A stretch of 64,000 bases of DNA, from contig CAKSDP010000002.1 of NCBI GenBank assembly GCA_934446065.1, positions 1 to 64,000 on the forward strand, written 5' to 3'. Under the pieces are notes generated by a model, which did not search any database, was not told the DNA's origin, and saw nothing but the letters and a program-made list of their open reading frames with translations. Each line of letters begins with the position of its first letter. Position 1 is the first letter of the stretch. This document shows positions 27,328-36,840 of the stretch, in pieces. This stretch comes from an uncultured Eubacteriales bacterium. GTDB lineage: Bacteria; Bacillota; Clostridia; Oscillospirales; CAG-272. A program made the translations under genes and the position numbers.

Positions 27328-27828
27328 TTATTTTGTTTTATATGAAGCGGCGCCGCGCTCAAGGGCGGTAACACCGGTTCTGCACATTTCAAGGATCTCG
27401 TACTCTCCGAGTATCCTCAGAAGCCCGTCGATCTTCGACGGCTCGCCTGTCAGCTCGAGCGTCATGCTGTCGGGCGACAGATCGACGGTCTTTGCCTTGT
27501 AGATATCCGCGATATCCTTTATGGCTCTGCGGTTTGATTCGTCAGCCGCGACCTTTACGAGGAGCAGCTCGCGCAGTATGCTGTGCTCGGGTTCAAGCTC
27601 GAATATTGCGATGACCTCGCACAGCTTTTCCGTCTGACGGATGATCTGCTCAAACGAAGCCTCATCACCGCCGGCTGTGATAGTTATGCGCGATACGGAC
27701 TCATCGTCCGTTGCCGAGACGGTCAGGCTGTCTATGTTGAATCCCCTGCGGCAGAACAGCGCCGAAACTCTTGCAAGGACGCCGGCATGGTTTTCAACAA
27801 GCACGCTTATGTATTTTTTCGCAGTCAT
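27328..27828 (-). CDS. ilvN: Acetolactate synthase small (regulatory) subunit
   Basis: The 166-residue protein begins with an ACT domain (about 5-78, SVLVENHAGVLARVSALFCRRGFNID) that binds valine for feedback inhibition; a second ACT-like domain follows (about 85-160, TGEPSKIDGLLRIL). The DSL pattern of regulatory subunits is intact. GAGGTTT precedes the ATG. It directly follows the large subunit gene (9 bp). Confidence 0.95.
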   Translation of the reverse strand: MTAKKYISVLVENHAGVLARVSALFCRRGFNIDSLTVSATDDESVSRITITAGGDEASFEQIIRQTEKLCEVIAIFELEPEHSILRELLLVKVAADESNRRAIKDIADIYKAKTVDLSPDSMTLELTGEPSKIDGLLRILGEYEILEMCRTGVTALERGAASYKTK

Positions 27829-27837
27829 ATCTAAACC

Positions 27838-29508
27838 TCACTCAGTTATTGCTTCGTCAGCCGTTTTTCCGGGCGGTATCATCGGGAGTATCCGCTCATT
27901 TCGGTCTATGACGCACTCGATCCACACCGGCACGCGGCTCTCAAGAGCTTCGCTCATTGCGGCGCAAAGCTCGCTCATGTTTGTGCAGCGGAAGCCTTTT
28001 CCGCCGAAGCCCTCGCACACGCGGACGTAATCGGTTCTGCGGTCAAGCTCGGTTGAGAAATATCTTCCGTCGCAGAAGACGCTCTGAAGCTGTCTGACCA
28101 TGCCGAGCGCGGAGTTATTGATGATGACGGTGATGACGGGAAGCCCGTACGATACTGCGGTGCACGCCTCGTTCATGTTCATGTGGAACGATCCGTCGCC
28201 GGTTATGTGAACGACAGGTCTGTCCGGAAACGCGATCTTGGCTCCGATTGCCGCGCCGTAGCCGAATCCCATAGTACCGAGACCGCCGCTCGTGAGAAAG
28301 CGCTCCGGCTTTACGTGATGCAGATACTTTGCCGCCCACATCTGATGCTGACCGACGTCGGTGGTGTATATCGCTTCTTCGCTCGCCGTCTCTGCTATCT
28401 TCTCCATGATATCGGCGGGAGAGAATCCGTTTCCGCGCCGGCGGATCTCCTCATCTGCGGATTTGAAGGTGTCGATGAGGCTGTACCAGTCGCTGTGCTC
28501 TGCTGGTTTTACCAACGGTGTGAGCAAGCTTATGACTTCTCGTGCATCGCCGACGATACCGTCTGCGACCGGAACGTTCTTGCGAAGCTCGCTCTTATCA
28601 ATGTCAATATGTATGAGTCGTGTGTCGCCGCCTCCGAACTTGCCGGGGCGGATCACGATGCGGTCGCTGAATCGCACGCCTGCCGCGATGATCAGGTCTG
28701 ACTCCTCGAGTGCTTTATCTGCGGCGAGACTTCCGTGCAGTCCTATAAGACCGATATTCTCCGGCGAATCATAGCGTATAACGCCTGTTCCCATAAGCGT
28801 GTGACATACTGGGATACCGGCTTTTCTCGAGAGATCGAGGATCGCATTACCTGCGTGCGATATCCGTGCTCCTCCGCCGAAGCAGATCAGCGGACGTTTT
28901 GCGCAGTCGATCTCGCGGGCGATAGTCTGAAGCCTTGATTTGTCGCATGACGGCGATCCGCTTTCGTTTGGTACGTCGCAGGGCTTTGTCGAAAACTCGC
29001 ACTCTGCGAGACTGACGTCCTTTGGAACATCGACGAGCACGGGACCGGGGCGTCCCTCGGATGCAATGCGGAACGCCGAACGAAGCGTATCCGCAAGCTC
29101 ACGCACGTCGCGCACGACAAAGTTGTGCTTTGTTATCGGCATGGTGATACCTGCGATATAGACCTCCTGGAAGCTGTCGCGCCCGATGAGGGTGGTTGCG
29201 ACGTTTCCCGTGATGGCGACGAGCGGTATACTGTCCATATACGCTGTCGCGATACCGGTCACAAGATTGGTCGCGCCGGGGCCACTTGTCGCGATTACGA
29301 CGCCGACCTTGCTGGTTGCGCGTGCATAGCCGTCGGCGGCGTGCGATGCGCCCTGTTCATGTGCCGTAATTATGTGGCGTATGCGATCGCTGTATTTGCG
29401 GAGCGAATCGTAAATTCCGAGCACGGCGCCGCCGGGATAGCCGAAAACCGTATCGATTCCCTCCTCGATCAGCACCTCCGATATGATATCCGAGCCGTTC
29501 AGTATCAT
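27838..29508 (-). CDS. ilvB: Acetolactate synthase large (catalytic) subunit
   Basis: A thiamine-diphosphate enzyme of 556 residues from the ATG with AGGAGG 10 bp upstream; a GTG three codons earlier overlaps the leuA stop but sits too close to the RBS. FGYPGGAVLGIYD, HEQGASHAADGYAR (catalytic Glu), TSGPGATNLVTGIA, and the C-terminal ITGDGSFHMNMNE plus NNSALGMVRQ (TPP/Mg) are typical. It condenses pyruvate with pyruvate or 2-oxobutyrate to start Val/Leu/Ile synthesis. Confidence 0.95.
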   Translation of the reverse strand: MILNGSDIISEVLIEEGIDTVFGYPGGAVLGIYDSLRKYSDRIRHIITAHEQGASHAADGYARATSKVGVVIATSGPGATNLVTGIATAYMDSIPLVAITGNVATTLIGRDSFQEVYIAGITMPITKHNFVVRDVRELADTLRSAFRIASEGRPGPVLVDVPKDVSLAECEFSTKPCDVPNESGSPSCDKSRLQTIAREIDCAKRPLICFGGGARISHAGNAILDLSRKAGIPVCHTLMGTGVIRYDSPENIGLIGLHGSLAADKALEESDLIIAAGVRFSDRIVIRPGKFGGGDTRLIHIDIDKSELRKNVPVADGIVGDAREVISLLTPLVKPAEHSDWYSLIDTFKSADEEIRRRGNGFSPADIMEKIAETASEEAIYTTDVGQHQMWAAKYLHHVKPERFLTSGGLGTMGFGYGAAIGAKIAFPDRPVVHITGDGSFHMNMNEACTAVSYGLPVITVIINNSALGMVRQLQSVFCDGRYFSTELDRRTDYVRVCEGFGGKGFRCTNMSELCAAMSEALESRVPVWIECVIDRNERILPMIPPGKTADEAITE

Positions 29509-29513
29509 CGAAC

Positions 29514-31196
29514 TCACCCCTCCTTCTCTTTTCTGTCTTTTCCGTTAAGTCCGCGGTTCAGCGCGGAGAGCAGCGCACGTATTGACGATATGATAATATC
29601 GGTATGTGTTCCGGCGCCGAACAGGCTGCCGTATATTTCGCTTTCGATTCCTATGTATGTCACGACCCGTGCCTCGACCCCAAGCTCAAGTGCGTGCTCA
29701 AGGTGAGTGAACACGGTAAAGTCGATCCCGAGGGCGCGGCGGATACCGCCTGCGGCTGCGGCGAATCGGCTCGTGCCGTCGCCTGTGAAGGAGAACGGCT
29801 CGCCGTTGCGGGTCAGCTCGATCTTTGCTGTAACGCTGCCGGATTCGTTCCACGCGAAGCTGACGTGTTCAAGCGCCAGCGGATATGAAACGTTTACATA
29901 CTCATCCTCGAACAGCTCGTACACCTGTGCGCCGGTCAGCTCATGCATACGCTCGTCCGAGACGTGTTTTACTATGCGGCTGAACGCGAACTGCATATCG
30001 CGCGGAACGTGAAGCCCGAAGTCGTGCTCGAGAATATACCCGATCCCGCCGCGCCCGGACTGTGAGTTGATCCGGATCGCGCGAACGCCGCTCTCGCGTC
30101 CGATATCCGTAGGATCGATCGGAAGGTACGGCACGCACCATTTTTCTCCGGGTGATGCTTCGAGATGGCGCATTCCTTTGGCGATCGCATCCTGATGGGA
30201 GCCGGAGAATGCGGTGAATGTCAGCTTGCCGGTGTACGGCATCCTTTCGGGGATCTGCATCCCTGTCATTTTCTCATACACTGCCGATGTATCTGCGACA
30301 TGCGAAAGATCAAGTCCCGGGTCGATCCCGAGAGCGTACATATTCAGCGCAAGTGTTATGAGATCGGCGTTTCCGGCGCGCTCACCGTTGCCGAACAGCG
30401 TTCCCTCGACGCGCTCCGCTCCCGCGAGGAGCGCCATTTCCGTTGCCGCTACCGCGCAGCCTCTGTCATTATGAGCGTGGACGGAGAGGACGACGTCATC
30501 CCTGTCGGGGAGATTTTTCGAGAGGTAGTTGACCTGCGACGCGAATATGTGAGGCATTGAATACTCGACCGTTACGGGGAGATTTATTATATTACGACGT
30601 GATTTGAGCGCTCGCCATTCGTCAAGTGCGGCGGAACACACCCTCAGCGCAAAATCCGGTTCGGTTTCGGGAAAGCATTCCGGTGAGAACTCAAACCGGA
30701 CATTCGGATCATCCTTGAAGATATTTGCGATAAGGGCTGCGCCCTCTCGCACCATTGCGACTGTCTCATCACGGCTCTTTCCGAACACGTATTTGCGGAA
30801 CACCGGAGACGAGGCGCTGTACATATGGACTATCGCCCGCGCTCCCGCGATGGCTTCGGCTGTGCGCCTGATTATGCTCTCGCGAGCCTGTGTGAGCACC
30901 TGTATCGTTACGTCGTCGGGAATGCGCTTTTCATCTATAAGTGCGCGTACAAACCTGAATTCGGTGTCCGACGCTGCCGGAAAGCCTACCTCGATCTCTT
31001 TGAATCCCATTTTTATGAGCATATCGAAAAACGAAAGCTTTTCCATTATGCTCATTGGATTTGCGAGCGCTTGATTTCCGTCGCGCAGATCTACCGAGCA
31101 CCACACCGGACAGGCGTCCGGACATTCCTTCGTGATCCACGAAAAGTCTGGCGCGGGCGGCAGTCTGTACTGTTTTCTGTATTTTTCCGGATTCAT
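29514..31196 (-). CDS. leuA: 2-isopropylmalate synthase (type 2)
   Basis: The 560-residue enzyme condenses acetyl-CoA with 2-oxoisovalerate, the committing step of leucine synthesis. The metal Asp is in VDLRDGNQA, the two metal His in SVHAHNDRG, and GNGERAGN is intact; the C-terminal LeuA dimer domain (about 430-545) senses leucine. These same residues are lost in the paralogue at 8-1414. GAGGAGGAAT precedes the ATG. First gene of the operon, 18 bp after the T-box terminator tail. Confidence 0.96.
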   Translation of the reverse strand: MNPEKYRKQYRLPPAPDFSWITKECPDACPVWCSVDLRDGNQALANPMSIMEKLSFFDMLIKMGFKEIEVGFPAASDTEFRFVRALIDEKRIPDDVTIQVLTQARESIIRRTAEAIAGARAIVHMYSASSPVFRKYVFGKSRDETVAMVREGAALIANIFKDDPNVRFEFSPECFPETEPDFALRVCSAALDEWRALKSRRNIINLPVTVEYSMPHIFASQVNYLSKNLPDRDDVVLSVHAHNDRGCAVAATEMALLAGAERVEGTLFGNGERAGNADLITLALNMYALGIDPGLDLSHVADTSAVYEKMTGMQIPERMPYTGKLTFTAFSGSHQDAIAKGMRHLEASPGEKWCVPYLPIDPTDIGRESGVRAIRINSQSGRGGIGYILEHDFGLHVPRDMQFAFSRIVKHVSDERMHELTGAQVYELFEDEYVNVSYPLALEHVSFAWNESGSVTAKIELTRNGEPFSFTGDGTSRFAAAAGGIRRALGIDFTVFTHLEHALELGVEARVVTYIGIESEIYGSLFGAGTHTDIIISSIRALLSALNRGLNGKDRKEKEG

Positions 31197-31221
31197 GCGT
31201 ATTCCTCCTCTCGGGCGGATA

Positions 31222-31490
31222 TAAACAAAAAAGTCCTCGTCTCATGTAAAGAGACGAAGACTTATAAATCTCCGCGGTACCACTCTTGTTGAACATAGTC
31301 CACTCAATCGGCACAAATAATGCCGTCTTCCTGTAACGGTGAAGCTCCGTTCTTCCTACGTGCAAAGCATTTCAGTCGACCGCTCAGGGGAGACACGACC
31401 CGGCACCGCTGCTGCCTCACACCAAACGGCAACTCTCTTAAAACGGTAACTCCGAACCTTAACCCTGTCACAGCGTTTTGTTCTATGCAA
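31222..31490 (-). promoter_or_regulatory. T-box leader of the leuA-ilvBNCD operon, probable leucine (CUC) specifier
   Basis: On minus, the antiterminator bulge motif AGAGTGGTACCGCGG (31286-31272) is a textbook T-box sequence. The competing intrinsic terminator is a 13-bp stem (31263-31251 with 31243-31231) followed by a T-rich tract. Stem I with the AGAGAG motif starts near 31440. A CTC codon (31392-31390) sits in the specifier position, just before CCCTGAGCG, which fits leucine. Uncharged tRNA would allow read-through when leucine is short. Confidence 0.88.
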
Positions 31491-31492
31491 CC

Positions 31493-31521
31493 ATTTTAAT
31501 ACATTTTCTGCGGCTTGTCAA
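31493..31521 (-). promoter_or_regulatory. Sigma-A promoter of the T-box operon
   Basis: On minus, TTGACA (31521-31516) and TAAAAT (31498-31493) are 17 bp apart, just ahead of the T-box leader. Confidence 0.88.
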
Positions 31522-31677
31522 GTGTGCAAAATAATCATAATAGACGGCGTTGATTTTGCGAAAATTGGTGATAACGCTGTTTTTCTTCCCGCGCCTGCTT
31601 AATTTTTGCCTCCGTGCGCAAATTTTCGATTTGTTGTGATAGAATTATCGCATAACGGAGATACGGAGGGATCGTAT

Positions 31678-32880
31678 ATGCTTGATAATATTGCAGAACT
31701 GAGGATGAGGCTTTGCGGCATTGTGATTTTTGAGGATGTTATGCATACTCCGGTGATGCTCTCGCTCACGGAATACCTTGCCTGCAGAAGCGCGGACGAC
31801 TTGTACGGTGCTGCATCTGCATACGCGAAGCTTGTGCGCGGACTCTGCCGCGACAATGTCACTCTTTCCGAATACATATACAGATGTGTGATAGGGTCGG
31901 ACAACATATTCATCCGCAGATATTTCGACGGCGGAGACAGCGCCGCCGAGCCGCTGTACGAACAGCTGCGTTATGAGCTATTGTTCCTCGCGGAGCTCCC
32001 GGAGATGCTCTCCGCAACTCTTGACGTGATTGACGCTGTGCCTTTCCCCGAGATATCGGGCGAGAGGATCGACCTTCTCGAAGAATACAGGAAGTTCCTG
32101 ACGTGCGCCGCACAGCGCGGCGTCGGACTTTTTGCCCGTTCCGCAATGTTTGTGTGCGATGCCGACGGAGATATCATTCCCGTGGACGAGCAGGCTCCGG
32201 TGGCGCTCTCGTCTCTTGTCGGGTATGAGCGTGAGCGCGGCAAGATCATAAAAAACACAGAGGCGCTTCTTCACGGGAAGCCCGCCTGTGATATTTTGCT
32301 TTACGGTGACGCCGGGACCGGAAAGAGCACGACTGTCAAGGCTGTTGCCTCCGAGCTTGCGTGCGACGGACTTCGCCTGATCGAGGTGCCGAAGGACAAC
32401 CTATCGCAGATCCCGAAAATTTTGCGCAGGATATCCGCCGAGCCACTGAAATTTATAATATTTATCGATGATCTGTCGTTTTCTTCCGACGACATGGGAT
32501 TCTGCACGCTCAAAACCGTTCTTGAAGGCGGAGCCGGTGTCAGCAGAAACAACAGCGTGATCTACGTCACGTCAAATCATCGCCATTTGGTAAAAGAGAC
32601 TAAGGGCGACCGCGCGGGCGAGGAGATAAACATACGCGACAATCTTCAGGGCATGATGGGACTTTCCGCGAGATTCGGACTTACCGTGACGTTCCTTGCG
32701 CCGGATCGTGCGCTGTATCTCGATATCGTGAGATCTCTGCTTGAGGAGAGCGGTATTCCCTTCACCGACGCGGAAGCAGCTGCCGCCGAGGCTTATGCGC
32801 TCCGCCAAAACGGCAGAACGCCGCGCCTTGCAAGGCAGTTCGCTTCACTCCGTGCCTCGGGCATTGATCCGATAAAATAA
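31678..32880 (+). CDS. DUF815-family AAA+ ATPase
   Basis: From the ATG with GGAGGG upstream it has 400 residues. The C-terminal half (about 195-400) is an AAA+ module: LLYGDAGTGKSTTVKA (Walker A), FIIFIDDLSF (Walker B) and a VIYVTSNHRHLVKE sensor region, with TPRLARQFASL at the end. The N-terminal half is helical and unassigned. DUF815 proteins are common in bacteria but their target is not established. It converges on the cysteine desulfurase gene with a single base between stop codons and no terminator. The -10 candidate is TAGAAT preceded by TG at about 31640. Confidence 0.85.
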   Translation: MLDNIAELRMRLCGIVIFEDVMHTPVMLSLTEYLACRSADDLYGAASAYAKLVRGLCRDNVTLSEYIYRCVIGSDNIFIRRYFDGGDSAAEPLYEQLRYELLFLAELPEMLSATLDVIDAVPFPEISGERIDLLEEYRKFLTCAAQRGVGLFARSAMFVCDADGDIIPVDEQAPVALSSLVGYERERGKIIKNTEALLHGKPACDILLYGDAGTGKSTTVKAVASELACDGLRLIEVPKDNLSQIPKILRRISAEPLKFIIFIDDLSFSSDDMGFCTLKTVLEGGAGVSRNNSVIYVTSNHRHLVKETKGDRAGEEINIRDNLQGMMGLSARFGLTVTFLAPDRALYLDIVRSLLEESGIPFTDAEAAAAEAYALRQNGRTPRLARQFASLRASGIDPIK

Positions 32881-32881
32881 G

Positions 32882-34012
32882 TCAGGCATGTAGGAGCGCA
32901 TCACAAAGGTGCGTGACATCCGATTTTGTATTGAACGCGCCGAAGCTTATGCGTACTCCGCCGTCCGGCATGGTTCCGAGCAGCTTATGGGCGAGCGGTG
33001 CGCAGTGCAGTCCGGCACGTGCGCAGATCCCGCGCTCGTTCAGCGCCATGCCAAGCTCTGCGGGACTCAGCCCGCGCTTTTCGATGAGCATGACTGACGA
33101 CGGTCCGTCGTCGGTTCCGAACATTCTGAACCGCTTGTCGTCGTACAGGCGTGAGTAGAGCATATTCCAAAGCTCCTCTTCGTGTGCGGCGATCGCTTTG
33201 TAGGTGTTTCGCTTAACGAACCGCATTCCGGCGCAAAGCCCGACAGCTGCCGGCGTGGAGAGCGTTCCGGCTTCGTAGCGGTCGGGCAGGAATTCCGGCA
33301 TATACAGATCGGCTGATGAGGAGCCGCTGCCGCCCTCAATAAACGTTTGTCCGACATCGGAACGGCACAGCATAAGCCCGATCCCCTGCGGTCCGTAAAG
33401 CCCCTTGTGCCCGGGAATGCAGAGGATATCTATTCCCTCCGACTTCATGTCGATGTCCCTGTGTCCGGCGGCTTGTGCTCCGTCGGCGATGAACAGGATA
33501 CCGGCTTCTTTGCAGAGTGCTCCGATCTTCTCCGACGGAAGCGTTCGCCCGAATATATTTGACGCAAGAGTGCATACGAGCGCTCTTGTGTTTTTTGTTA
33601 TACGCGACCGTGCAGCAGCTGCGACCTCATCGGGTGCATCGCTTGTCGTGAATATGTCATACGTTATGACACCTGATTTCGCGAGCGCCGCAACGGGACG
33701 CAGAACGGCGTTGTGCTCGATATCGCTTATGAGCAGATGATCGCCGGGACGGACGAGCGATTTTATCGCGATATTCAGGGCGTAGGTGGTGTTCATCGTG
33801 ATAATGACGTTATCCGGGCTTTCCGCGCCGAAAAGGTTTGCCGCTGTTTCCCTGCATTCGTAAACCGCTTCGGCGGCTCTCAGTGCGAGCGTGTGTGACC
33901 CGCGACCCGGATTGCCGCAGTAGTTTTTGAGGCAGTCGATTGATAAGCGTATAACTGTGTCGGGCTTCGGGAAGGTTGTTGCGGCGTTGTCAAGATATAT
34001 TAGGCGATCCAT
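32882..34012 (-). CDS. Cysteine desulfurase/selenocysteine lyase-family PLP enzyme
   Basis: The 376-residue class-V aminotransferase-fold protein starts YLDNAATTFPKP. SDIEHNAVLRP, IADGAQAAGH and the PLP-lysine motif GHKGLYGPQGIG (Lys about 205) follow, and the catalytic cysteine lies in ARAGLHCAPLAHK near residue 343. It should mobilise sulfur (or selenium) from cysteine (selenocysteine) onto a carrier. Only 2 bp separate it from the DUF3343 gene upstream, suggesting that protein as its partner. No clear RBS is visible, so coupling to the upstream gene is likely. Confidence 0.9.
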   Translation of the reverse strand: MDRLIYLDNAATTFPKPDTVIRLSIDCLKNYCGNPGRGSHTLALRAAEAVYECRETAANLFGAESPDNVIITMNTTYALNIAIKSLVRPGDHLLISDIEHNAVLRPVAALAKSGVITYDIFTTSDAPDEVAAAARSRITKNTRALVCTLASNIFGRTLPSEKIGALCKEAGILFIADGAQAAGHRDIDMKSEGIDILCIPGHKGLYGPQGIGLMLCRSDVGQTFIEGGSGSSSADLYMPEFLPDRYEAGTLSTPAAVGLCAGMRFVKRNTYKAIAAHEEELWNMLYSRLYDDKRFRMFGTDDGPSSVMLIEKRGLSPAELGMALNERGICARAGLHCAPLAHKLLGTMPDGGVRISFGAFNTKSDVTHLCDALLHA

Positions 34013-34014
34013 GG

Positions 34015-34230
34015 CTATTCACCGAAAAATTCGCCGTAGTCAAGTCCGGCACGTGCAAGAACCGCGAGAGCGGTGCTTTTCGCGCCGCATGAATAGCTTA
34101 CCCCGTATGCGCAGCCGCGCCGTGTGATCCCCCGATCAAGGTTTACGATCTCGCAGGCGATGCCTGCTCCTCTGAGCGCCCGCCTTGCGCGCTGCGCGTC
34201 TGTCATCGATTTGAGTGCGGATACGCACAT
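34015..34230 (-). CDS. DUF3343 putative sulfur/selenium carrier-like protein
   Basis: A 71-residue protein from the inner ATG (AAAGGA upstream; spacing is long). It matches DUF3343: ALKSMTDAQRARRALRGAGI at the N-terminus and a cysteine pair region RRGCAYGVSYSCGAK near 42-56. Members are often encoded with cysteine desulfurases and SirA-like proteins. Here it sits directly upstream of one, so persulfide or selenide transfer to or from that enzyme is likely, though unproven. Confidence 0.78.
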   Translation of the reverse strand: MCVSALKSMTDAQRARRALRGAGIACEIVNLDRGITRRGCAYGVSYSCGAKSTALAVLARAGLDYGEFFGE

Positions 34231-34308
34231 AACTGTATTACGTCCTTTCGTTTGAATTTGTATTACGCAATACAATTATATGCTCCGCTGAGCCATTGAG
34301 TGCAGAAG

Positions 34309-34346
34309 AAAAACAGGCACCTGAGTGTTACACAAGTGCCTGTTTT
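34309..34346 (-). terminator. Terminator of the sprT-like gene
   Basis: AAAAACAGGCAC (34309-34320) pairs with GTGCCTGTTTT (34336-34346); minus reading ends in TTTTTCTT. The 96 bp between this and 34443 shows nothing else. Confidence 0.85.
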
Positions 34347-34442
34347 GGACAGAATAATGCAAATTACACGCACGCCGAAAATGCTGTTTGGACTTTGCGT
34401 ATTATGCGGCGGAAGGCGAATGTATGCACGTGCCTAAAAGCG

Positions 34443-34946
34443 TCAACTGATCTTTGTGACGCGGAGCTTTCCGCCGCAGCGGCACCTGTAAATTGCCGGA
34501 TTTTGCGTCACTTTTGTCGTTCTTTTACGGTATGATCTTGTACCGCATGAGGTGCATTCGATCAGATAATGATATGCGGAGTCGGATGCGGGCGGTGCTA
34601 TTCCGAATTCCTTCCACGTTGATGTGCGTTTGATGCTGTATTTGGGATACGCCGAATTCACCTGTGCGGCAAGTGATTTCCAGCGCTCGCCGTGATTTGA
34701 GCATCCTTTGACCGTGTGAAGCAATTCGTGGATCACTGTATTCATTGCCGGAATATCGGATACAGAATCATCAAGCAGGAACGCGGAAATATCGACCTCG
34801 AAAACACCCGGCGATACTGTGCGACACTGCCCGAAACGGTGCTTCGCTCTGCGGTTGATGTTCCATGATCTCGGCGCACAATATTTGATTCCGAGAGCGT
34901 CAAGCTCCGCCATGCATTTGTCTGCTAATTTCAGTAGATCTTTCAT
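34443..34946 (-). CDS. SprT-like zinc metalloprotease
   Basis: The 167-residue protein has the SprT-like zinc motif VIHELLHTVKGCSNHGERW (HExxH plus a downstream His), and a C-terminal zinc ribbon with CTSCGTRS and YRCRCGGK. The N-terminal half is alpha-helical. The family includes DNA-protein crosslink proteases in eukaryotes; bacterial function is poorly defined. No Shine-Dalgarno sequence is visible before the ATG; the next in-frame ATG (residue 12) has none either. Confidence 0.87.
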   Translation of the reverse strand: MKDLLKLADKCMAELDALGIKYCAPRSWNINRRAKHRFGQCRTVSPGVFEVDISAFLLDDSVSDIPAMNTVIHELLHTVKGCSNHGERWKSLAAQVNSAYPKYSIKRTSTWKEFGIAPPASDSAYHYLIECTSCGTRSYRKRTTKVTQNPAIYRCRCGGKLRVTKIS

Positions 34947-35050
34947 TTTATGCTGTTGTATAATAATTCTTTGTCAATCGCACTGATTTGCACGTTTTTT
35001 GCAAATGTCAATATTGTGCGAGAACAGTTGTTTTACGCGTATGCATAACA

Positions 35051-36799
35051 TCATATCGAGAGATTTTCCACAATTGCCTTATTTGGCGTGACGAATGCGG
35101 TCCAGTTCTTGCTGTATGTCACATATCCGGGCTTTGACGCCGGAGGCTTTTTCACGTATCTGACTCGGGTGTAGTCCACGGGCACTCCTGTACTGTCCGC
35201 CGCTTTTGAGTATACGGCGGCGATTACAGCCGCTTCGGTGAAATCCTTCTCCGACGGCTCGTCACCGACCGGACAGTGCATCACAACGTGCGATCCCGGC
35301 ATATTTTTGACGTGAAACCACCAATCGTCGCGCATTCCGAGCTTGAATGTAACGTATTCGTTCGCGGTGTTGTTCTTGCCGCATACGATATCGTATCCGC
35401 CTGAGGTTCTGAATTTCAGCACTGTCGGTGCGGCGTTTTTCTTTTCTTTGCCGCCGCGTGTGCGTGAACCGTAACCGGCGCGGCGAAGCTCTTCGCGTAT
35501 CTCTGCGATCTCACGCTCGCTTTCGGCGCGGCTGAGCGCGTCCTTTACCGTTTCGAGATACTCAAGCTCTGCGGCGGATGCCTCAAGCTGTTTTGTGAGT
35601 ACCCGTGCGGCTGTCTTTCCCTTTGCGTATTTTTTGTAGTAGCGCTGCGCGTTTGCTGCGGGTGTCAGCCGTGAATCAAGGTCGATATTCACCTCATCGT
35701 TTGTTCCGTCGGTGTAATTTTCGAGCGAGACCGACGTGTCTCCTCTATGCAGTCTGTAAATATTCGCCGTGAGCAGATCGCCGTAAAGCTTATATTTTGT
35801 GCTGTCGTTTGCCTCGGCAAGCTCATCCGTCTGAGCGGCTCGCTTGCGCAGAATCCTCGCTTCGGCGGACGAGAGTAGCTTCAGAATATCCGAGCCGCCG
35901 TGCCGGATACGCTCCGAACGCGACTTTTCCGAATAGAATTTGTCGACAAGCTCCCCAAACGATGCACATACCTCCGAGGTGGAATCACAGCCGTATCGGG
36001 TTTGCGGGATGAACGAGAAATCCAGCGGCACGCCCGATGTGTTTCTTGTGAGGATCGGCTCGCCGGTATAGGATCTGAGCGTATCTGCAAAATCCTCAAG
36101 CGCGCCTGCGAGCGCGTCGCGACAATCGCCTATGAGTGCGTCCGCTCTGCCGGATGCGTTGTAAACGATCTGAGCGGCGTTGCCGGAAGATATTCCGCGA
36201 ACGTGCGACATGATATATTTTGCGGCAGGCGCGTCCTTGTCCGCGCCGAATATCAGCTCACGCAGCGCTGGGCTGTCGGATTCAAGCGGATCGGTCTTAT
36301 CCTGCGGCGGAGGAAGTTCGTACTTCATGCCGGGCAAGATCTGCCGCTTGACGCTCTGAGAAAAATCGACGATGCGTGAAGCGCCGAGGATCTTCCCGTC
36401 GCCGTCCGTTAAGATTATGTTTGAATACTTCCCCATTATTTCGGCGAAGATGCAGCGCGTGGATTTGAACCCCATTTCGTCGTAGACGTCGAACGTGAGC
36501 TTTGCCGCACGCTCAAAACCGAGCGGTTCGGCCGAGATCAGGCGCGCGCCTGACAGATGCTTGCGCAGAAGCATACAGAACATCGGCGGATTTGCGGGAT
36601 TTTCGGGACGCTCCGCCGTAATGCAAATTCTCGGTGCGGAGGCGCCGGCGTTTATGAGAAGCCGTTTTACCCCGTCTTTCTTGATTTGCAGGATCACTTC
36701 GCCCGCGATCGGCTCATATATCTTTTCAACCTTGCCGTCGGCAAGAGTGGAATTTATCTCGTGAAGTAAAAACCTCATCATTCCGGCATCAAGCGCCAT
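35051..36799 (-). CDS. rqcH: Rqc2 homologue RqcH (NFACT family)
   Basis: The 582-residue protein has the NFACT-N domain (about 1-230, MMRFLLHEINSTL at the start), helix-hairpin-helix and coiled-coil parts (about 260-440), and the NFACT-R domain with DWWFHVKNMPGSHVV (about 495-510). RqcH binds stalled 50S subunits and adds C-terminal alanine tails for degradation. Older annotation names it fibronectin-binding protein. GAAAGGAAAA precedes the ATG. Confidence 0.93.
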   Translation of the reverse strand: MALDAGMMRFLLHEINSTLADGKVEKIYEPIAGEVILQIKKDGVKRLLINAGASAPRICITAERPENPANPPMFCMLLRKHLSGARLISAEPLGFERAAKLTFDVYDEMGFKSTRCIFAEIMGKYSNIILTDGDGKILGASRIVDFSQSVKRQILPGMKYELPPPQDKTDPLESDSPALRELIFGADKDAPAAKYIMSHVRGISSGNAAQIVYNASGRADALIGDCRDALAGALEDFADTLRSYTGEPILTRNTSGVPLDFSFIPQTRYGCDSTSEVCASFGELVDKFYSEKSRSERIRHGGSDILKLLSSAEARILRKRAAQTDELAEANDSTKYKLYGDLLTANIYRLHRGDTSVSLENYTDGTNDEVNIDLDSRLTPAANAQRYYKKYAKGKTAARVLTKQLEASAAELEYLETVKDALSRAESEREIAEIREELRRAGYGSRTRGGKEKKNAAPTVLKFRTSGGYDIVCGKNNTANEYVTFKLGMRDDWWFHVKNMPGSHVVMHCPVGDEPSEKDFTEAAVIAAVYSKAADSTGVPVDYTRVRYVKKPPASKPGYVTYSKNWTAFVTPNKAIVENLSI

Positions 36800-36840
36800 G
36801 GTACATTTTCCTTTCGGTGTTATTGTCGGGACTTGTTTAT

